Shown here: one piece after another, positions 16,738 through 25,412 of the stretch
Layout: every line of letters starts with the position of its first letter
Numbering within the stretch: the first letter of the stretch is position 1
Source of the DNA: DATLXU01 sp035575515
GTDB lineage: Bacteria; Acidobacteriota; Blastocatellia; UBA7656
Length of the DNA: 64,000 nucleotides
Direction of reading: 5' to 3'
Assembly: GCA_035575515.1 (NCBI GenBank)
Contig: DATLXU010000106.1
Span: forward strand, 36,384 to 100,383
Position numbers and translations under genes: made by a program
The notes under the pieces: generated by a model
Database searches by the model: none
What the model saw: only the letters and a program-made list of their open reading frames with translations
What the model was told of the DNA's origin: nothing

Positions 16738-18383
16738 TGCAAAAGGAAAAAGGAAAAAGGCAAAGGGCAAAAGCAGCCTGTCATCTACCCCTAATCATTA
16801 GTCACTCGTTTCTGTCGAACAAAACCAGCAGCACAGGAGAAAGAACAAAGGACAAGGGACTATTATCTATTTTTGCTTTTTGCATTTTGCCTTTTGCCTT
16901 CTTCCTTCTAACGGGTTGCCGCTACGGCGCGCAGCCCGGCACGCTCGTCATCGCGATTGAGACGCTGCCGCAAGGATTCGACCCGCGCACTTCGACTACA
17001 TCTTCTTCGTCGGCCCGCATAATGCAACTGGTCTATGACACGCTCGTCGTCAAAGATGCGAACTTCGAGATTGTCCCTTCGCTTGCTACGTTCGAGCCGC
17101 CTGAGCGTGATAATTTCAAGAGGTTCACATTTCATCTTCGGCCCGGAGTCGTGTTTCATAACGGCAAGCCGCTCACCTCTGCCGATGTGAAATATACTTT
17201 CGATTCGCTGCTCGACCCGGCTTTCAAATCTCCGATTCGCGGCTCGGTCGACAAGATCACTCAGATTGAAACCCCGGACCCGCTCACGGTCATCTTTCAT
17301 GCGAACGAGCCGTTTTACGCCTTCATGGGAAACCTGCCCGCTATCGGCATCATTCCAGAAGGCGCGGGCGTCGAGATGAGCAGCGCGCCCGTCGGGAGCG
17401 GTCCATTCAAATTCATCTCTTACACGGAAGGCGACGGGGTGAGGCTCGAAGCGAATCAGAGTTATTGGGGTGGCGCGCCTCGAATCGCGCGAGTTCAAAT
17501 AAGGGTGATTCCAGATAACAGCACGCGGCAGGCGGCGTTGATGAGCGGCGAAGTTGATCTGGCTTACAACGCGCAGTTCGATCCTGAAACGGTTCGCGCG
17601 CTCTCGCAGCGCAGCGACATTCAGGTCGTAGTCGCAAACGGCGCAAACATTGGCTATCTCGGATTGAACCTGTCATCGCCAAAATTGCAGAATCAAAAAC
17701 TACGGAAGGCGATTGCTTACGCCATAGACCGCGACGTAATCATCCACGAATTGCTCCGCGATCAGGCGCGAAAAGCCGACGCGATAATGCCGCCCGAACA
17801 CTGGGCCTATAATCCGAATATTACCGTTTACAATCACGATCCGGAGCGCGCCCGCGCGTTGCTCGACGAAGCGGGATTGATAGACCCGGACGGCGACGGG
17901 CCGGAGCCGCGAGTCAGGCTTTCGATATTGACCTCGACGGCTCAACTGCCGCGCAACATCGCCGTCATAATGCAGGACCAGCTTCGCAGCGTCGGCATAC
18001 AACTCGACATCGTATCGCTTGAGCTGGCTACGATGTTCAGCCGCCTCAGCAAAGCCGATTACGAGCTTTATTACTTGATCGGGCTTGGCTTCAATCAGAG
18101 CACGGACGTGTTTCAATTCGTTTATAAAACGGGCGGCGTGCAGAACCGTATGCGCTACAGCAACCCACAAGTTGATGCGTGGATTGACGAAGCTGCGCGG
18201 CTCACGGAACGCGCGGCGCAGAAAGAGGTTTACTGGAAGATTCAAAAGACAATCTCGGAAGACCTGCCGCAGATTTACCTGTGGTATCCCGCGAACGTGC
18301 TCGTTGCGCGCAAGCGGGTCGGTAACATTCAACTCGACCCTTCCGGCTCGTGGTACTTCATAGCGAAGCTAACGCTCGAATAA
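16737..18383 (+). CDS. Family 5 solute-binding lipoprotein (peptide/nickel ABC type)
   Basis: The 548-residue extracytoplasmic binding protein has family 5 landmarks: LPQGFDPR, PSLATFE, FHLRPGVVFHNGKPLTSADVKYTF, VGSGPF and later RKAIAYAIDRD. It should bind oligopeptides or similar ligands. No permease or ATPase genes are adjacent, so its partner is encoded elsewhere. The start overlaps the NagZ-like stop. A lipobox LLTGC (Cys near residue 61) anchors it. The preceding hydrophobic core (FAFC, LPFAFF) and the basic residues 2-12 are encoded by the two arms of an inverted repeat, so the signal peptide looks assembled from repeat DNA. Confidence 0.88.
   Translation: MQKEKGKRQRAKAACHLPLIISHSFLSNKTSSTGERTKDKGLLSIFAFCILPFAFFLLTGCRYGAQPGTLVIAIETLPQGFDPRTSTTSSSSARIMQLVYDTLVVKDANFEIVPSLATFEPPERDNFKRFTFHLRPGVVFHNGKPLTSADVKYTFDSLLDPAFKSPIRGSVDKITQIETPDPLTVIFHANEPFYAFMGNLPAIGIIPEGAGVEMSSAPVGSGPFKFISYTEGDGVRLEANQSYWGGAPRIARVQIRVIPDNSTRQAALMSGEVDLAYNAQFDPETVRALSQRSDIQVVVANGANIGYLGLNLSSPKLQNQKLRKAIAYAIDRDVIIHELLRDQARKADAIMPPEHWAYNPNITVYNHDPERARALLDEAGLIDPDGDGPEPRVRLSILTSTAQLPRNIAVIMQDQLRSVGIQLDIVSLELATMFSRLSKADYELYYLIGLGFNQSTDVFQFVYKTGGVQNRMRYSNPQVDAWIDEAARLTERAAQKEVYWKIQKTISEDLPQIYLWYPANVLVARKRVGNIQLDPSGSWYFIAKLTLE
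16741..16908. repeat. Long purine/pyrimidine inverted repeat inside a coding N-terminus
   Basis: The arm at about 16741-16775 (repeated AAAAAGG, then CAAAGGGCAAAAGCA) is an imperfect reverse complement of about 16870-16908 (TTTTTGC, TTTTGCC and CTTCC units). Both arms are translated as part of the binding-protein precursor. The right arm encodes the hydrophobic part of its lipoprotein signal. It is close kin of the repeat at 13671-13755. Confidence 0.7.
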
Positions 18384-18399
18384 CCAGGCGCGGAGAAAG

Positions 18400-19647
18400 A
18401 TGAAGCAGCGCAAAGAAGCAGATACGACAGGGCCGGACAAAGCTGGCGCCGCGCCCCCGCGTCTGCGAGTCTCCGCGTCGGGGTTGTCGCGCAGCGCAAT
18501 CATCATCGGGTTTGTGAGCCTCTTTGCAGACATCAGCACGGAGATGATCTATCCGCTCGTCCCGATTTTTCTCACAGAAGTTTTGAACGCGCCGAAAGCT
18601 GCGGTCGGATTAATCGAAGGCATCGCGGTCGGGACTGCGCTGATAGTGACAAGCTTTTCAGGGATAATTTCGGACCGCATTGGCCGCCGCAAGCCAGTTG
18701 CGTTTGCAGGCTATGCGCTCACGGCTCTGTCGCGCCCGATGATTGCCGCGGCAGGCTCGTGGACGGTCGTGCTTGCGGCCAGATTCGCTGATCGTTTCGG
18801 CAAAGGGATACGAAGCGCGCCGAAAGATGCATTGCTTGCTGAAACGGCTTCTATAGAGATGCGAGGCCGCGCTTACGGCTTCGAGCGAATGATGGATTAT
18901 GCAGGAGCGGTCGTCGGGCCGCTGATAGGGTTGGCGTTGTTAGGCTGGCTCGGCAACCAGCGAATGACGACTATCTTTTTCATCTCGACCATTCCGGCTT
19001 CTGTTGCGGCGCTATTGATACTGACGCTCAGTGAGCAACGAAGCGATGCGGTAAGAGGCGCGCAGAGCATAAGATTGTCGCTCGCGGGAACGACGCGCGA
19101 ATACCGCAGGTTGTTAATGGTCGCGGGCGTGTTTGGGCTTGCTAATTCCGCGAATGCTTTTCTGATTTTGCGCGCAGGAAATCTCGGACTGAGCGCGCAA
19201 CGGACAATACTCGCCTACACGCTTTACAATGCCGTTGCTTCCTTGTTTTCGATTCCTGCGGGCGCGGCGAGCGACCGATTTGGCCGAAGAAATTTGTTAA
19301 TCATCGGCTACGCGATTTACGCTGTGAGCTATGCGGGCTTCGGATTGGCAAATGCGGCGTGGATGGTGTGGCCTCTGTTTGCGCTTTATGGATTGTTCCC
19401 TGCAATGACTGATGGCGTTGCGAAAGCGATGGCCGTTGATACAGCCGGGAGTGCGGGCCGCGCCACTGCGCTCGGAATTTATTCGGCGGTCGCGGGCGTC
19501 ACGCAGGTTGCGGCGAGCTATATCGGCGGCGTGCTTTGGGACAAAGTGAATGCGCAAGCGACATTTTACTTCGGGGTCGTGCTGTCGGCTGCGGCTGTTG
19601 TTTTGCTGTTAATGCTGTTGCCGCCGAGTGTAGAAAAGACAGGATGA
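18400..19647 (+). CDS. Major facilitator superfamily transporter
   Basis: The 415-residue protein has about twelve spans in two halves, with the MFS loop motif seen twice as SDRIGRRKP and SDRFGRRNL. The short hydrophilic N-terminus (1-28) is of low complexity, and its DNA again contains GCGGAGA and TCTCCGCG stretches able to pair. STEMIYPLVPIFL in the first span is common in drug/solute MFS carriers of uncertain substrate. It follows the binding-protein gene by 16 nt and may share its transcript. The substrate is unknown. Confidence 0.88.
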   Translation: MKQRKEADTTGPDKAGAAPPRLRVSASGLSRSAIIIGFVSLFADISTEMIYPLVPIFLTEVLNAPKAAVGLIEGIAVGTALIVTSFSGIISDRIGRRKPVAFAGYALTALSRPMIAAAGSWTVVLAARFADRFGKGIRSAPKDALLAETASIEMRGRAYGFERMMDYAGAVVGPLIGLALLGWLGNQRMTTIFFISTIPASVAALLILTLSEQRSDAVRGAQSIRLSLAGTTREYRRLLMVAGVFGLANSANAFLILRAGNLGLSAQRTILAYTLYNAVASLFSIPAGAASDRFGRRNLLIIGYAIYAVSYAGFGLANAAWMVWPLFALYGLFPAMTDGVAKAMAVDTAGSAGRATALGIYSAVAGVTQVAASYIGGVLWDKVNAQATFYFGVVLSAAAVVLLLMLLPPSVEKTG

Positions 19648-19694
19648 GTTTGTACGCTTTTGCATTCTGCCGCGCGACGCGCAAACCCACGTCG

Positions 19695-19804
19695 CGCCAA
19701 TTCTATTATTCGGCGAGATTCATGCGACGCAACGAGTTCCTCGCCCGCGCTCGAAGATGCCTGTACGCCAATTCTATTATTCGGCGAGATTCATGCGACG
19801 CAAC
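19695..19804. repeat. Perfect 39-bp direct repeat, two copies
   Basis: The same 39 bases occur at 19695-19733 and 19766-19804, separated by 32 nt. On the minus strand the repeat encodes the last residues (LRRMNLAE and stop) of the TPR-protein fragment, so the end of that gene has been duplicated. Two copies with different flanks do not make a CRISPR. Confidence 0.9.
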
Positions 19805-19950
19805 AGCTTTTCAAATCGCGGGTCCGCGCGCAAGCCGTCAAGTTCAGGGTCCGCTCTTAGCGCGTTCATGTAGTAAGCGCATTCCGCATATTCTTTTTCG
19901 AGATATGCAAAAGCCTGATCCTTTTCCCCAAGTCCCGCTCTGAATACTGA
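19777..19950 (-). pseudogene. Orphan C-terminal fragment of a TPR-repeat/kinase-type protein
   Basis: About 57 codons read RAGLGEKDQAFAYLEKEY, then ALRADPELDGLRADPRF and EKLLRRMNLAE. This is the characteristic C-terminal end of the long TPR-bearing kinases and winged-helix regulators common in Acidobacteriota. The frame continues to a possible ATG at 20007, but the extra residues do not look related. The rest of the gene is missing, so I treat this as a remnant left after deletion. The 39-bp duplication at its end supports past rearrangement. Confidence 0.6.
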
Positions 19951-20031
19951 TACTGTGGCCCACCTCTTCCGGCTAGGTGCTAACTGCCTACTTGCTTCAT
20001 CGCGCACGGCGCGGATAAAGTTGTTTTCTCA

Positions 20032-21207
20032 ATGACGGAAAGCTCAACAACTGATCGCGCGGAGCTTATCTCCAGAGCGCGCCGCATAGTGATAAAGCTC
20101 GGCACTGCCGTGCTCATGCGCGATGATGGCGGCGTCGCATTGAGCCGCTTCTACTCGTTTGTGGAGGCAATAGCCGCGTTCAAATGCGAAGGACGCGAGG
20201 TGCTGCTTGTATCGTCGGGCGCTGTTGGATTAGGCATCGAGCGATTGGCCTTGCCGCAGCGCCCGCAATCATTGCCGTTGAAGCAGGCCTGCGCGGCAGT
20301 CGGGCAGGGACGATTGATGTCGCTTTACTCTGATGCCTTTGATAGGCTCGGAATAACTACGGCGCAGGTGTTGCTCACCGAAGAAGACTTCTCGAATCGC
20401 CGCCGCTATCTGAATCTGCGCAGCACGCTCATGAAGTTGCTCGAAGTTGGCGCGCTTCCAATTATCAATGAAAACGACACGGTTTCGACCGCAGAGCTTG
20501 AGCCGCTCGATCAATCTTCTTATGTCAAAGTGAACTTCGGCGATAACGACAAACTATCTGCGTTAGTGGCGAGCAGGATCGAAGCCGATTTACTCGTGAT
20601 GCTCACCGACGTTGATGGGCTTTACACGGCTGACCCGGACAGCGCAGACGACGCGCAGTTCATTTCTGTGGTCGAGCAGATAACGCCTGAGATCGAATCG
20701 CTCGCGCGCGGAGGCCGAGCGAGCCGCGTGGGGCGCGGCGGTATGAAGACCAAGCTCGAAGCCGCGCGCATTGCAACCGAATCGCGCTGCGCTGCCGTGA
20801 TTGCAAGCGGCAAAATAAATGATGTTATCAATCGAATCTTTGCAGGCGAAGAGTTGGGAACCTTGTTTCTGCCGCAGCCGGGATTACCCGAAAAGCGCCG
20901 CTGGATTGCCTTTGCCACAAGCGTCAAGGCTGCGCTCGTTGTGAACGAAGGGGCGCGGCGGGCGCTGATCGAGCGCAAGGCGAGTTTGCTTGCGGCGGGA
21001 GTTGTTGAAGTGCGAGGCCAGTTCGAGCGCGGCGACGTGGTCAGCATACTCGACGAGCAGGAGCGCGAGTTCGCGCGCGGCATTGTGAACTATTCGAGCG
21101 CCGAAGCTCGCAGGATTTCGGGCCAGCATTCAAACAAGATTGATGAGCTGATCGAGAATCGAAACTACGACGCGCTCATCACGCGCGACAACATCTCGTT
21201 TTATTGA
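20032..21207 (+). CDS. proB: Glutamate 5-kinase
   Basis: The 391-residue enzyme catalyses the first step of proline synthesis, ATP-dependent phosphorylation of glutamate. The amino-acid kinase domain (about 1-260) shows IVIKLGTAVL, LVSSGAVGLG, PIINENDTV, FGDNDKLSA and GRGGMKTKLEAA. A C-terminal PUA domain (about 290-375) includes LLAAGVVEVRGQFERGDVV and ARGIVNY. Length is normal for the two-domain form. It is followed after 10 nt by proA, the enzyme that uses its unstable product. Confidence 0.96.
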   Translation: MTESSTTDRAELISRARRIVIKLGTAVLMRDDGGVALSRFYSFVEAIAAFKCEGREVLLVSSGAVGLGIERLALPQRPQSLPLKQACAAVGQGRLMSLYSDAFDRLGITTAQVLLTEEDFSNRRRYLNLRSTLMKLLEVGALPIINENDTVSTAELEPLDQSSYVKVNFGDNDKLSALVASRIEADLLVMLTDVDGLYTADPDSADDAQFISVVEQITPEIESLARGGRASRVGRGGMKTKLEAARIATESRCAAVIASGKINDVINRIFAGEELGTLFLPQPGLPEKRRWIAFATSVKAALVVNEGARRALIERKASLLAAGVVEVRGQFERGDVVSILDEQEREFARGIVNYSSAEARRISGQHSNKIDELIENRNYDALITRDNISFY

Positions 21208-21217
21208 AGGCAGCCTT

Positions 21218-22552
21218 ATGCAGGCGACTGAATCAACAAACAAGCAACCGGTAATCGAAGCGGCGAAGCGAGCCAAAACCGTGCTCGGCGCGCTCGCTCG
21301 ATTGTCAACCGAAGAGAAAAACAACGCGCTTCTAAAAATCGCCGAACGAATTGCCGCAGGCGCGGAAGAGATTTTTGCCGCAAACAAGAAAGACCTCGAA
21401 GCCGCGCGCCCGCGCGTTGAAGCGGGCGAAATGCCTGACTCGCTTTATCGCCGCCTCAAGCTCGACGACGCGAAGCTGAGAGACATCATAGCGGGCATTC
21501 ATCAAGTTGCCGCGCTCGAAGACCCGGTTGGAAAAATTACGCTTGCGACGGAGCTTGACGAAGGGCTGCGGCTTTATCGAGTCAACTGCCCAATTGGTGT
21601 CATCGGCGTGATCTTCGAGTCGCGCCCCGATGCTCTTGTTCAGATAGCGTCGCTATGTCTGAAGAGCGGCAACGCCGTGCTGCTCAAAGGCGGGCGCGAG
21701 GCCGAGCATTCAAACCGCGCGCTTTTTGAGATCATTCAAACGGCAGCCGCAAGCGCGGGCGTTCCCGCCGACGCTTTCACGTTGCTTGAAAGCCGCGAAG
21801 ATGTAATGGCGATGCTTAAAGCGCAAGGCTTTGTTGATTTGATAATTCCACGCGGGTCGAATGAGCTTGTCAGATTCATTCAGCAGAACACAAACATTCC
21901 AGTGCTCGGCCACGCCGAAGGCATCTGCCACGTTTACATTGACGCGACGGCTGATCTTGAAAAAGCCATGCGGATAACGACTGACGCGAAGCTCAATTAT
22001 CCTGCGGCGTGCAACGCAGTTGAAACGCTTCTGGTTCACGCAAAGGTTGCGCGCGCGGTTTTGCCCCGCGTCATAAGCGAGTTTCAGCAAAAGAGCGTCG
22101 AAGTGCGCGTGGACGAGCGCGCGATTCAGGAATTCGGCATCAGCAGTGTTTCAATGGCAAGCGAAGAAGATTGGCGCGCGGAGTATTGCGACTTGATTCT
22201 CGCAATCAAGGTAGTTGACTCCATCGAAGAAGCAATTGCGCACATCAACGCTTACGGCTCGCATCACACAGATGCAATCATCACCGAAGACAGCGCGGCG
22301 TTTGACCGCTTCTTCGCAGAAGTTGATTCAGCGGGAATCTATTTGAACGCCTCAACGAGATTCGCCGATGGCTTCCGCTACGGGTTCGGCGCTGAAGTCG
22401 GCATCAGCACAGGCAAGCTCCACCCGCGCGGCCCTGTCGGACTCGAAGGGCTTGTGACCTACAAGTATAAACTCATCGGCGCGGGCCACACCGCGTCAAC
22501 CTACACTGGGCCGAAAGCAAAGCCGTTCGCTCACAAACCTCTCGACAAGTGA
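21218..22552 (+). CDS. proA: Glutamate-5-semialdehyde dehydrogenase (gamma-glutamyl phosphate reductase)
   Basis: The 444-residue NADPH-dependent enzyme reduces gamma-glutamyl phosphate in proline synthesis. Landmarks are VIFESRPDALVQIASLCLKSGNAVLLKGG, LIIPRGSNELVRFI, the catalytic-Cys region NYPAACNAVETLLVH and HTDAIITE near the end. It forms a proB-proA operon with 10 nt between the genes. The C-terminal residues beyond about 430 are a short extension. Confidence 0.96.
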   Translation: MQATESTNKQPVIEAAKRAKTVLGALARLSTEEKNNALLKIAERIAAGAEEIFAANKKDLEAARPRVEAGEMPDSLYRRLKLDDAKLRDIIAGIHQVAALEDPVGKITLATELDEGLRLYRVNCPIGVIGVIFESRPDALVQIASLCLKSGNAVLLKGGREAEHSNRALFEIIQTAAASAGVPADAFTLLESREDVMAMLKAQGFVDLIIPRGSNELVRFIQQNTNIPVLGHAEGICHVYIDATADLEKAMRITTDAKLNYPAACNAVETLLVHAKVARAVLPRVISEFQQKSVEVRVDERAIQEFGISSVSMASEEDWRAEYCDLILAIKVVDSIEEAIAHINAYGSHHTDAIITEDSAAFDRFFAEVDSAGIYLNASTRFADGFRYGFGAEVGISTGKLHPRGPVGLEGLVTYKYKLIGAGHTASTYTGPKAKPFAHKPLDK

Positions 22553-22643
22553 TGCTTCGATGAATGGAAATTTGCAGGCCGCAAGCCTCGGCGTGATAGA
22601 ATACTTTGCTTCAACAGTCTCTTTCAATCTAAGGTAAGGGTTC

Positions 22644-23042
22644 ATGACGATCACGGATAATAAAGCCAAATCGAATGGCCGCTCGTTGCGCGTGTTGTTT
22701 AATTGCTCAAAGTGCCCGGCCTACTGTTGCAGTTATGATCGAGTTGAAGTGACTAAGGCCGACCTGCTGAGAATCGCAAAACATTTCGGCATATCGTATC
22801 GTGAGGCCGAGAAGCGATACACGAAGGTGGCTTTCGGCGACCGCGTGCTGCGCCATCAAAAAGATCACATCTTCAAGCGAGTCTGCCAGTTCCTGGACAC
22901 AGAGAAGCGCGCCTGCACGATTTACGAAGCGCGGCCTTCGGTCTGCCGCGAATACCCCGACAGCCTGCGCTGCGGCTATTATGATTTTCTCGCGTCGGAG
23001 CGCCGGCGCCAGTGCGACGATGAATTCATCCCGTCGGCTTAG
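22644..23042 (+). CDS. YkgJ-family cysteine cluster protein
   Basis: The 132-residue cytoplasmic protein carries the YkgJ/UPF0153 cysteine pattern: CSKCPAYCC near residue 20, then CQFL, CTIYEARPSVCREYP and a late Cys. The family is thought to bind zinc or an iron-sulphur cluster; its function is not established. Start ATG 22644 has AAGG nearby. rsmB begins 40 nt downstream on the same strand, so the two may be cotranscribed. Confidence 0.85.
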   Translation: MTITDNKAKSNGRSLRVLFNCSKCPAYCCSYDRVEVTKADLLRIAKHFGISYREAEKRYTKVAFGDRVLRHQKDHIFKRVCQFLDTEKRACTIYEARPSVCREYPDSLRCGYYDFLASERRRQCDDEFIPSA

Positions 23043-23082
23043 CAGCACGCGCGACGCTGCGGTTGTCTTCAATCAAGCGAGC

Positions 23083-24435
23083 ATGAGTTCAAAACGTGGC
23101 AGCAGTTCCGTAAGCCCCGCGCGCCGCGCCGCGTTCGACATCCTGCGCCGCGTCGAACAAGAAGGCGCGTATGCCTCGACATTGATCGCCGCGCTGCACG
23201 AATCGAATCTCTCGCGCGAAGACCGCGCGCTCGCTCAGGAAATAGCGTTGGGCGTGCTTCGCTGGCAACGCGCGCTCGATTACTTCATAGAGCTATATTC
23301 GAATCGTTCAATCGAACGAATTGATCTTTCAGTTTTGATCGCGCTTCGCATGGGGCTTTACCAGTTGCGCCATCTCACGCGGATTCCGCAATCGGCTGCG
23401 GTGAATGAGTCTGTGAATCTCGTGAAGCGAGTGCGAGTCGCAAGCGCCGCCCGTATGGTGAACGCAGTGCTGCGCAACGCCGCGCGCAATCTGAGCGACA
23501 AAGCAGGCGAGCGTGAGGCTGACCCGATTGAAAAACTTTCGATTGGGACTTCGCACCCGCGATGGCTCATCGAGCGATGGATTGAATGGCTTGGCCCGGA
23601 AGAAACGCGCGAGATTGCGCTTGCCAACAACTCGCCGCCTTCGGTCGCGTTTCGCGTGAACACTTTGCGCGCAGATGTTGGCGAAGCAATCAAACAGCTT
23701 CAGTCGCAGGGCGCAAGCGTTCGCGCGTCAGAGCTTGTGCCAGGAGCGGTCGCGGTTGAAAGCGGCGCGTGGGTTATTGCAGACGCAGCCGAGCGCGGGC
23801 TTGTCTATATTCAAGATGAAGCGTCGCAGTTGGTGTCGCTGCTGCTCGATGCGCGAAGCGGCGAGCGCGTGCTCGATATGTGCGCCGCCCCCGGCTCGAA
23901 GTCTTCGCACATAGCCGCGCTCACGCGGGGCGAAGCGTGGGTCGTGGCCTGCGACATTCATCCGCACAGGCTCGCGACGCTTGCGGCGACATGCAGGCGA
24001 TTGGGCATCGAATCGGTTGATGCGGTCGCGATGGATGCAACGCGCGAATGGCCGATGGTTAAAGAGGCGCTCCGGTTTGATCGCGTGTTGATTGACGCGC
24101 CGTGCACGGGAACTGGAACGCTTCGGCGCAACCCTGAGATAAAATGGCGGCTCGCGCCGGATGATCCTGCGCGGCTGGCTGAAGTTCAATTGAGCTTGCT
24201 CACTCGCGCAACGGATGCTGTGCGAAGCGGAGGCAGGCTTGTTTATTCAACCTGCTCGCTTGAGCGTGAAGAAAACGAGCGTGTGATTACTCGTTTCATC
24301 GAAAGCGGCGCGCCGTTTCGAGTGATTGAACCTGACGCTCATCCTGATTTAATCACAGGCGATGGATTCGTCAGGACGTTTCCGCATCGTCACGCGATGG
24401 ACGGATTTTTCGCCGCCGTGCTTGAAAGGTTATAA
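23083..24435 (+). CDS. rsmB: 16S rRNA m5C967 methyltransferase
   Basis: The 450-residue enzyme has an N-terminal NusB-like RNA-binding domain (about 10-140, ARRAAFDILRRVEQEGAYAS to RMVNAVLRNAAR) and a C-terminal Rossmann methyltransferase. The latter shows the SAM site DMCAAPGSKSSH, the motif IV catalytic region DAPCTGTGTLRRNPEIKWR, and the second catalytic Cys in YSTCSLEREENE. ATG 23083 was chosen over in-frame starts inside ykgJ because the family begins just before this domain. The MBL-hydrolase gene follows after 6 nt. Confidence 0.93.
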   Translation: MSSKRGSSSVSPARRAAFDILRRVEQEGAYASTLIAALHESNLSREDRALAQEIALGVLRWQRALDYFIELYSNRSIERIDLSVLIALRMGLYQLRHLTRIPQSAAVNESVNLVKRVRVASAARMVNAVLRNAARNLSDKAGEREADPIEKLSIGTSHPRWLIERWIEWLGPEETREIALANNSPPSVAFRVNTLRADVGEAIKQLQSQGASVRASELVPGAVAVESGAWVIADAAERGLVYIQDEASQLVSLLLDARSGERVLDMCAAPGSKSSHIAALTRGEAWVVACDIHPHRLATLAATCRRLGIESVDAVAMDATREWPMVKEALRFDRVLIDAPCTGTGTLRRNPEIKWRLAPDDPARLAEVQLSLLTRATDAVRSGGRLVYSTCSLEREENERVITRFIESGAPFRVIEPDAHPDLITGDGFVRTFPHRHAMDGFFAAVLERL

Positions 24436-24441
24436 CTCGCA

Positions 24442-25371
24442 ATGAAACGCATAATTATCGCCGCCGCGCTCGCGTTCGTTTTCACTTCAACTTGTTTTCA
24501 TCCATCTCGTTGCGCAATCGCCGCGCAGCAGGCGCACGCGAAGACTCAAATAGTGCTGCTCGGCACGGGCACGCCGCGGGCCGACCCTGAGCGGTCAGGC
24601 CCGGCGGTTGCCATCGTAGTCAATGACACTCCGTACATAGTTGACTTTGGGCCGGGCGTGGTTCGCCGCGCCGCCGCCGCTAATGAAAAAGGGGTGAAGG
24701 GGCTTGCGGTCGAAAACCTCAAGACCGCTTTCGTGACTCACCTTCATTCGGATCACACCGCAGGCTTTGCGGATTTGATTCTCTCCCCCTGGGTGCTCGG
24801 GCGAAAGGAGCCGCTCGAAGTTTATGGCCCGCGCGGAATCAAGGCGATGACCGCGCATATCTTGAAGGCTTACGAACAGGACATTGACATTCGCCTGCAC
24901 GGGGGCGAGCCTTCAAACAAGACCGGATACCGCGCGATTGCTCACGAGGTTGAGCCGGGCATTGTTTATAAAGATGCGAACGTCACCGTGAAAGCGTTTC
25001 GCGTCAATCACGGCTCGTGGCCCGAAGCGTTCGGCTATCGCTTTGAAACACCTGATCGCGTCATTGTCATTTCAGGAGATACCGCACCGAGCCAGAGCGT
25101 GATTGATAATTGTCAGGGGTGCGACGTGCTAATTCATGAAGTCTATTCTCAAACTGGCTTTGCGAGGGGAGAGCCTGAATGGCAGCGTTATCATTCGCGC
25201 TTTCACACCTCAGCGCCGCAGTTGGCCGAGATTGCTGCAAAGGCGAAACCCGGCTTGCTCATCCTCTATCACCAGTTATTTTGGGGGACGAGCGAAGAGG
25301 ATTTGTTGAAAGAGGTCGCGTCGCATTATAAAGGCAGAGTCGTTTCAGCCCACGACCTGGATGTTTATTGA
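24442..25371 (+). CDS. Exported metallo-beta-lactamase-fold hydrolase
   Basis: The 309-residue protein has a signal peptide (about 1-28), then an MBL fold with the zinc motif H100-L-H102-S-D104-H105, a later VISGDT with a bridging Asp, and a C-terminal LYHQ. The layout resembles the RNase Z-like/arylsulphatase-like branch (LLGTGTPRADPERSGPA near the start). Because it is exported, tRNA processing is unlikely and a small-molecule ester or sulphate substrate is more plausible. It sits 6 nt after rsmB. Confidence 0.82.
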   Translation: MKRIIIAAALAFVFTSTCFHPSRCAIAAQQAHAKTQIVLLGTGTPRADPERSGPAVAIVVNDTPYIVDFGPGVVRRAAAANEKGVKGLAVENLKTAFVTHLHSDHTAGFADLILSPWVLGRKEPLEVYGPRGIKAMTAHILKAYEQDIDIRLHGGEPSNKTGYRAIAHEVEPGIVYKDANVTVKAFRVNHGSWPEAFGYRFETPDRVIVISGDTAPSQSVIDNCQGCDVLIHEVYSQTGFARGEPEWQRYHSRFHTSAPQLAEIAAKAKPGLLILYHQLFWGTSEEDLLKEVASHYKGRVVSAHDLDVY

Positions 25372-25412
25372 ATTGCGCGGATGAGTAGTTAGAGCTTGCG
25401 CAGAGGCGCAGA

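Noticed and set aside
19695..19804. 39-bp repeat as a short CRISPR
   Set aside because: Only two copies, the repeat encodes a protein end, and no cas gene is near.
22801..23082. Earlier in-frame start for rsmB inside the YkgJ gene
   Set aside because: The added residues are Arg/Ser-rich with no relation to the NusB-like domain; ATG 23083 fits the family.
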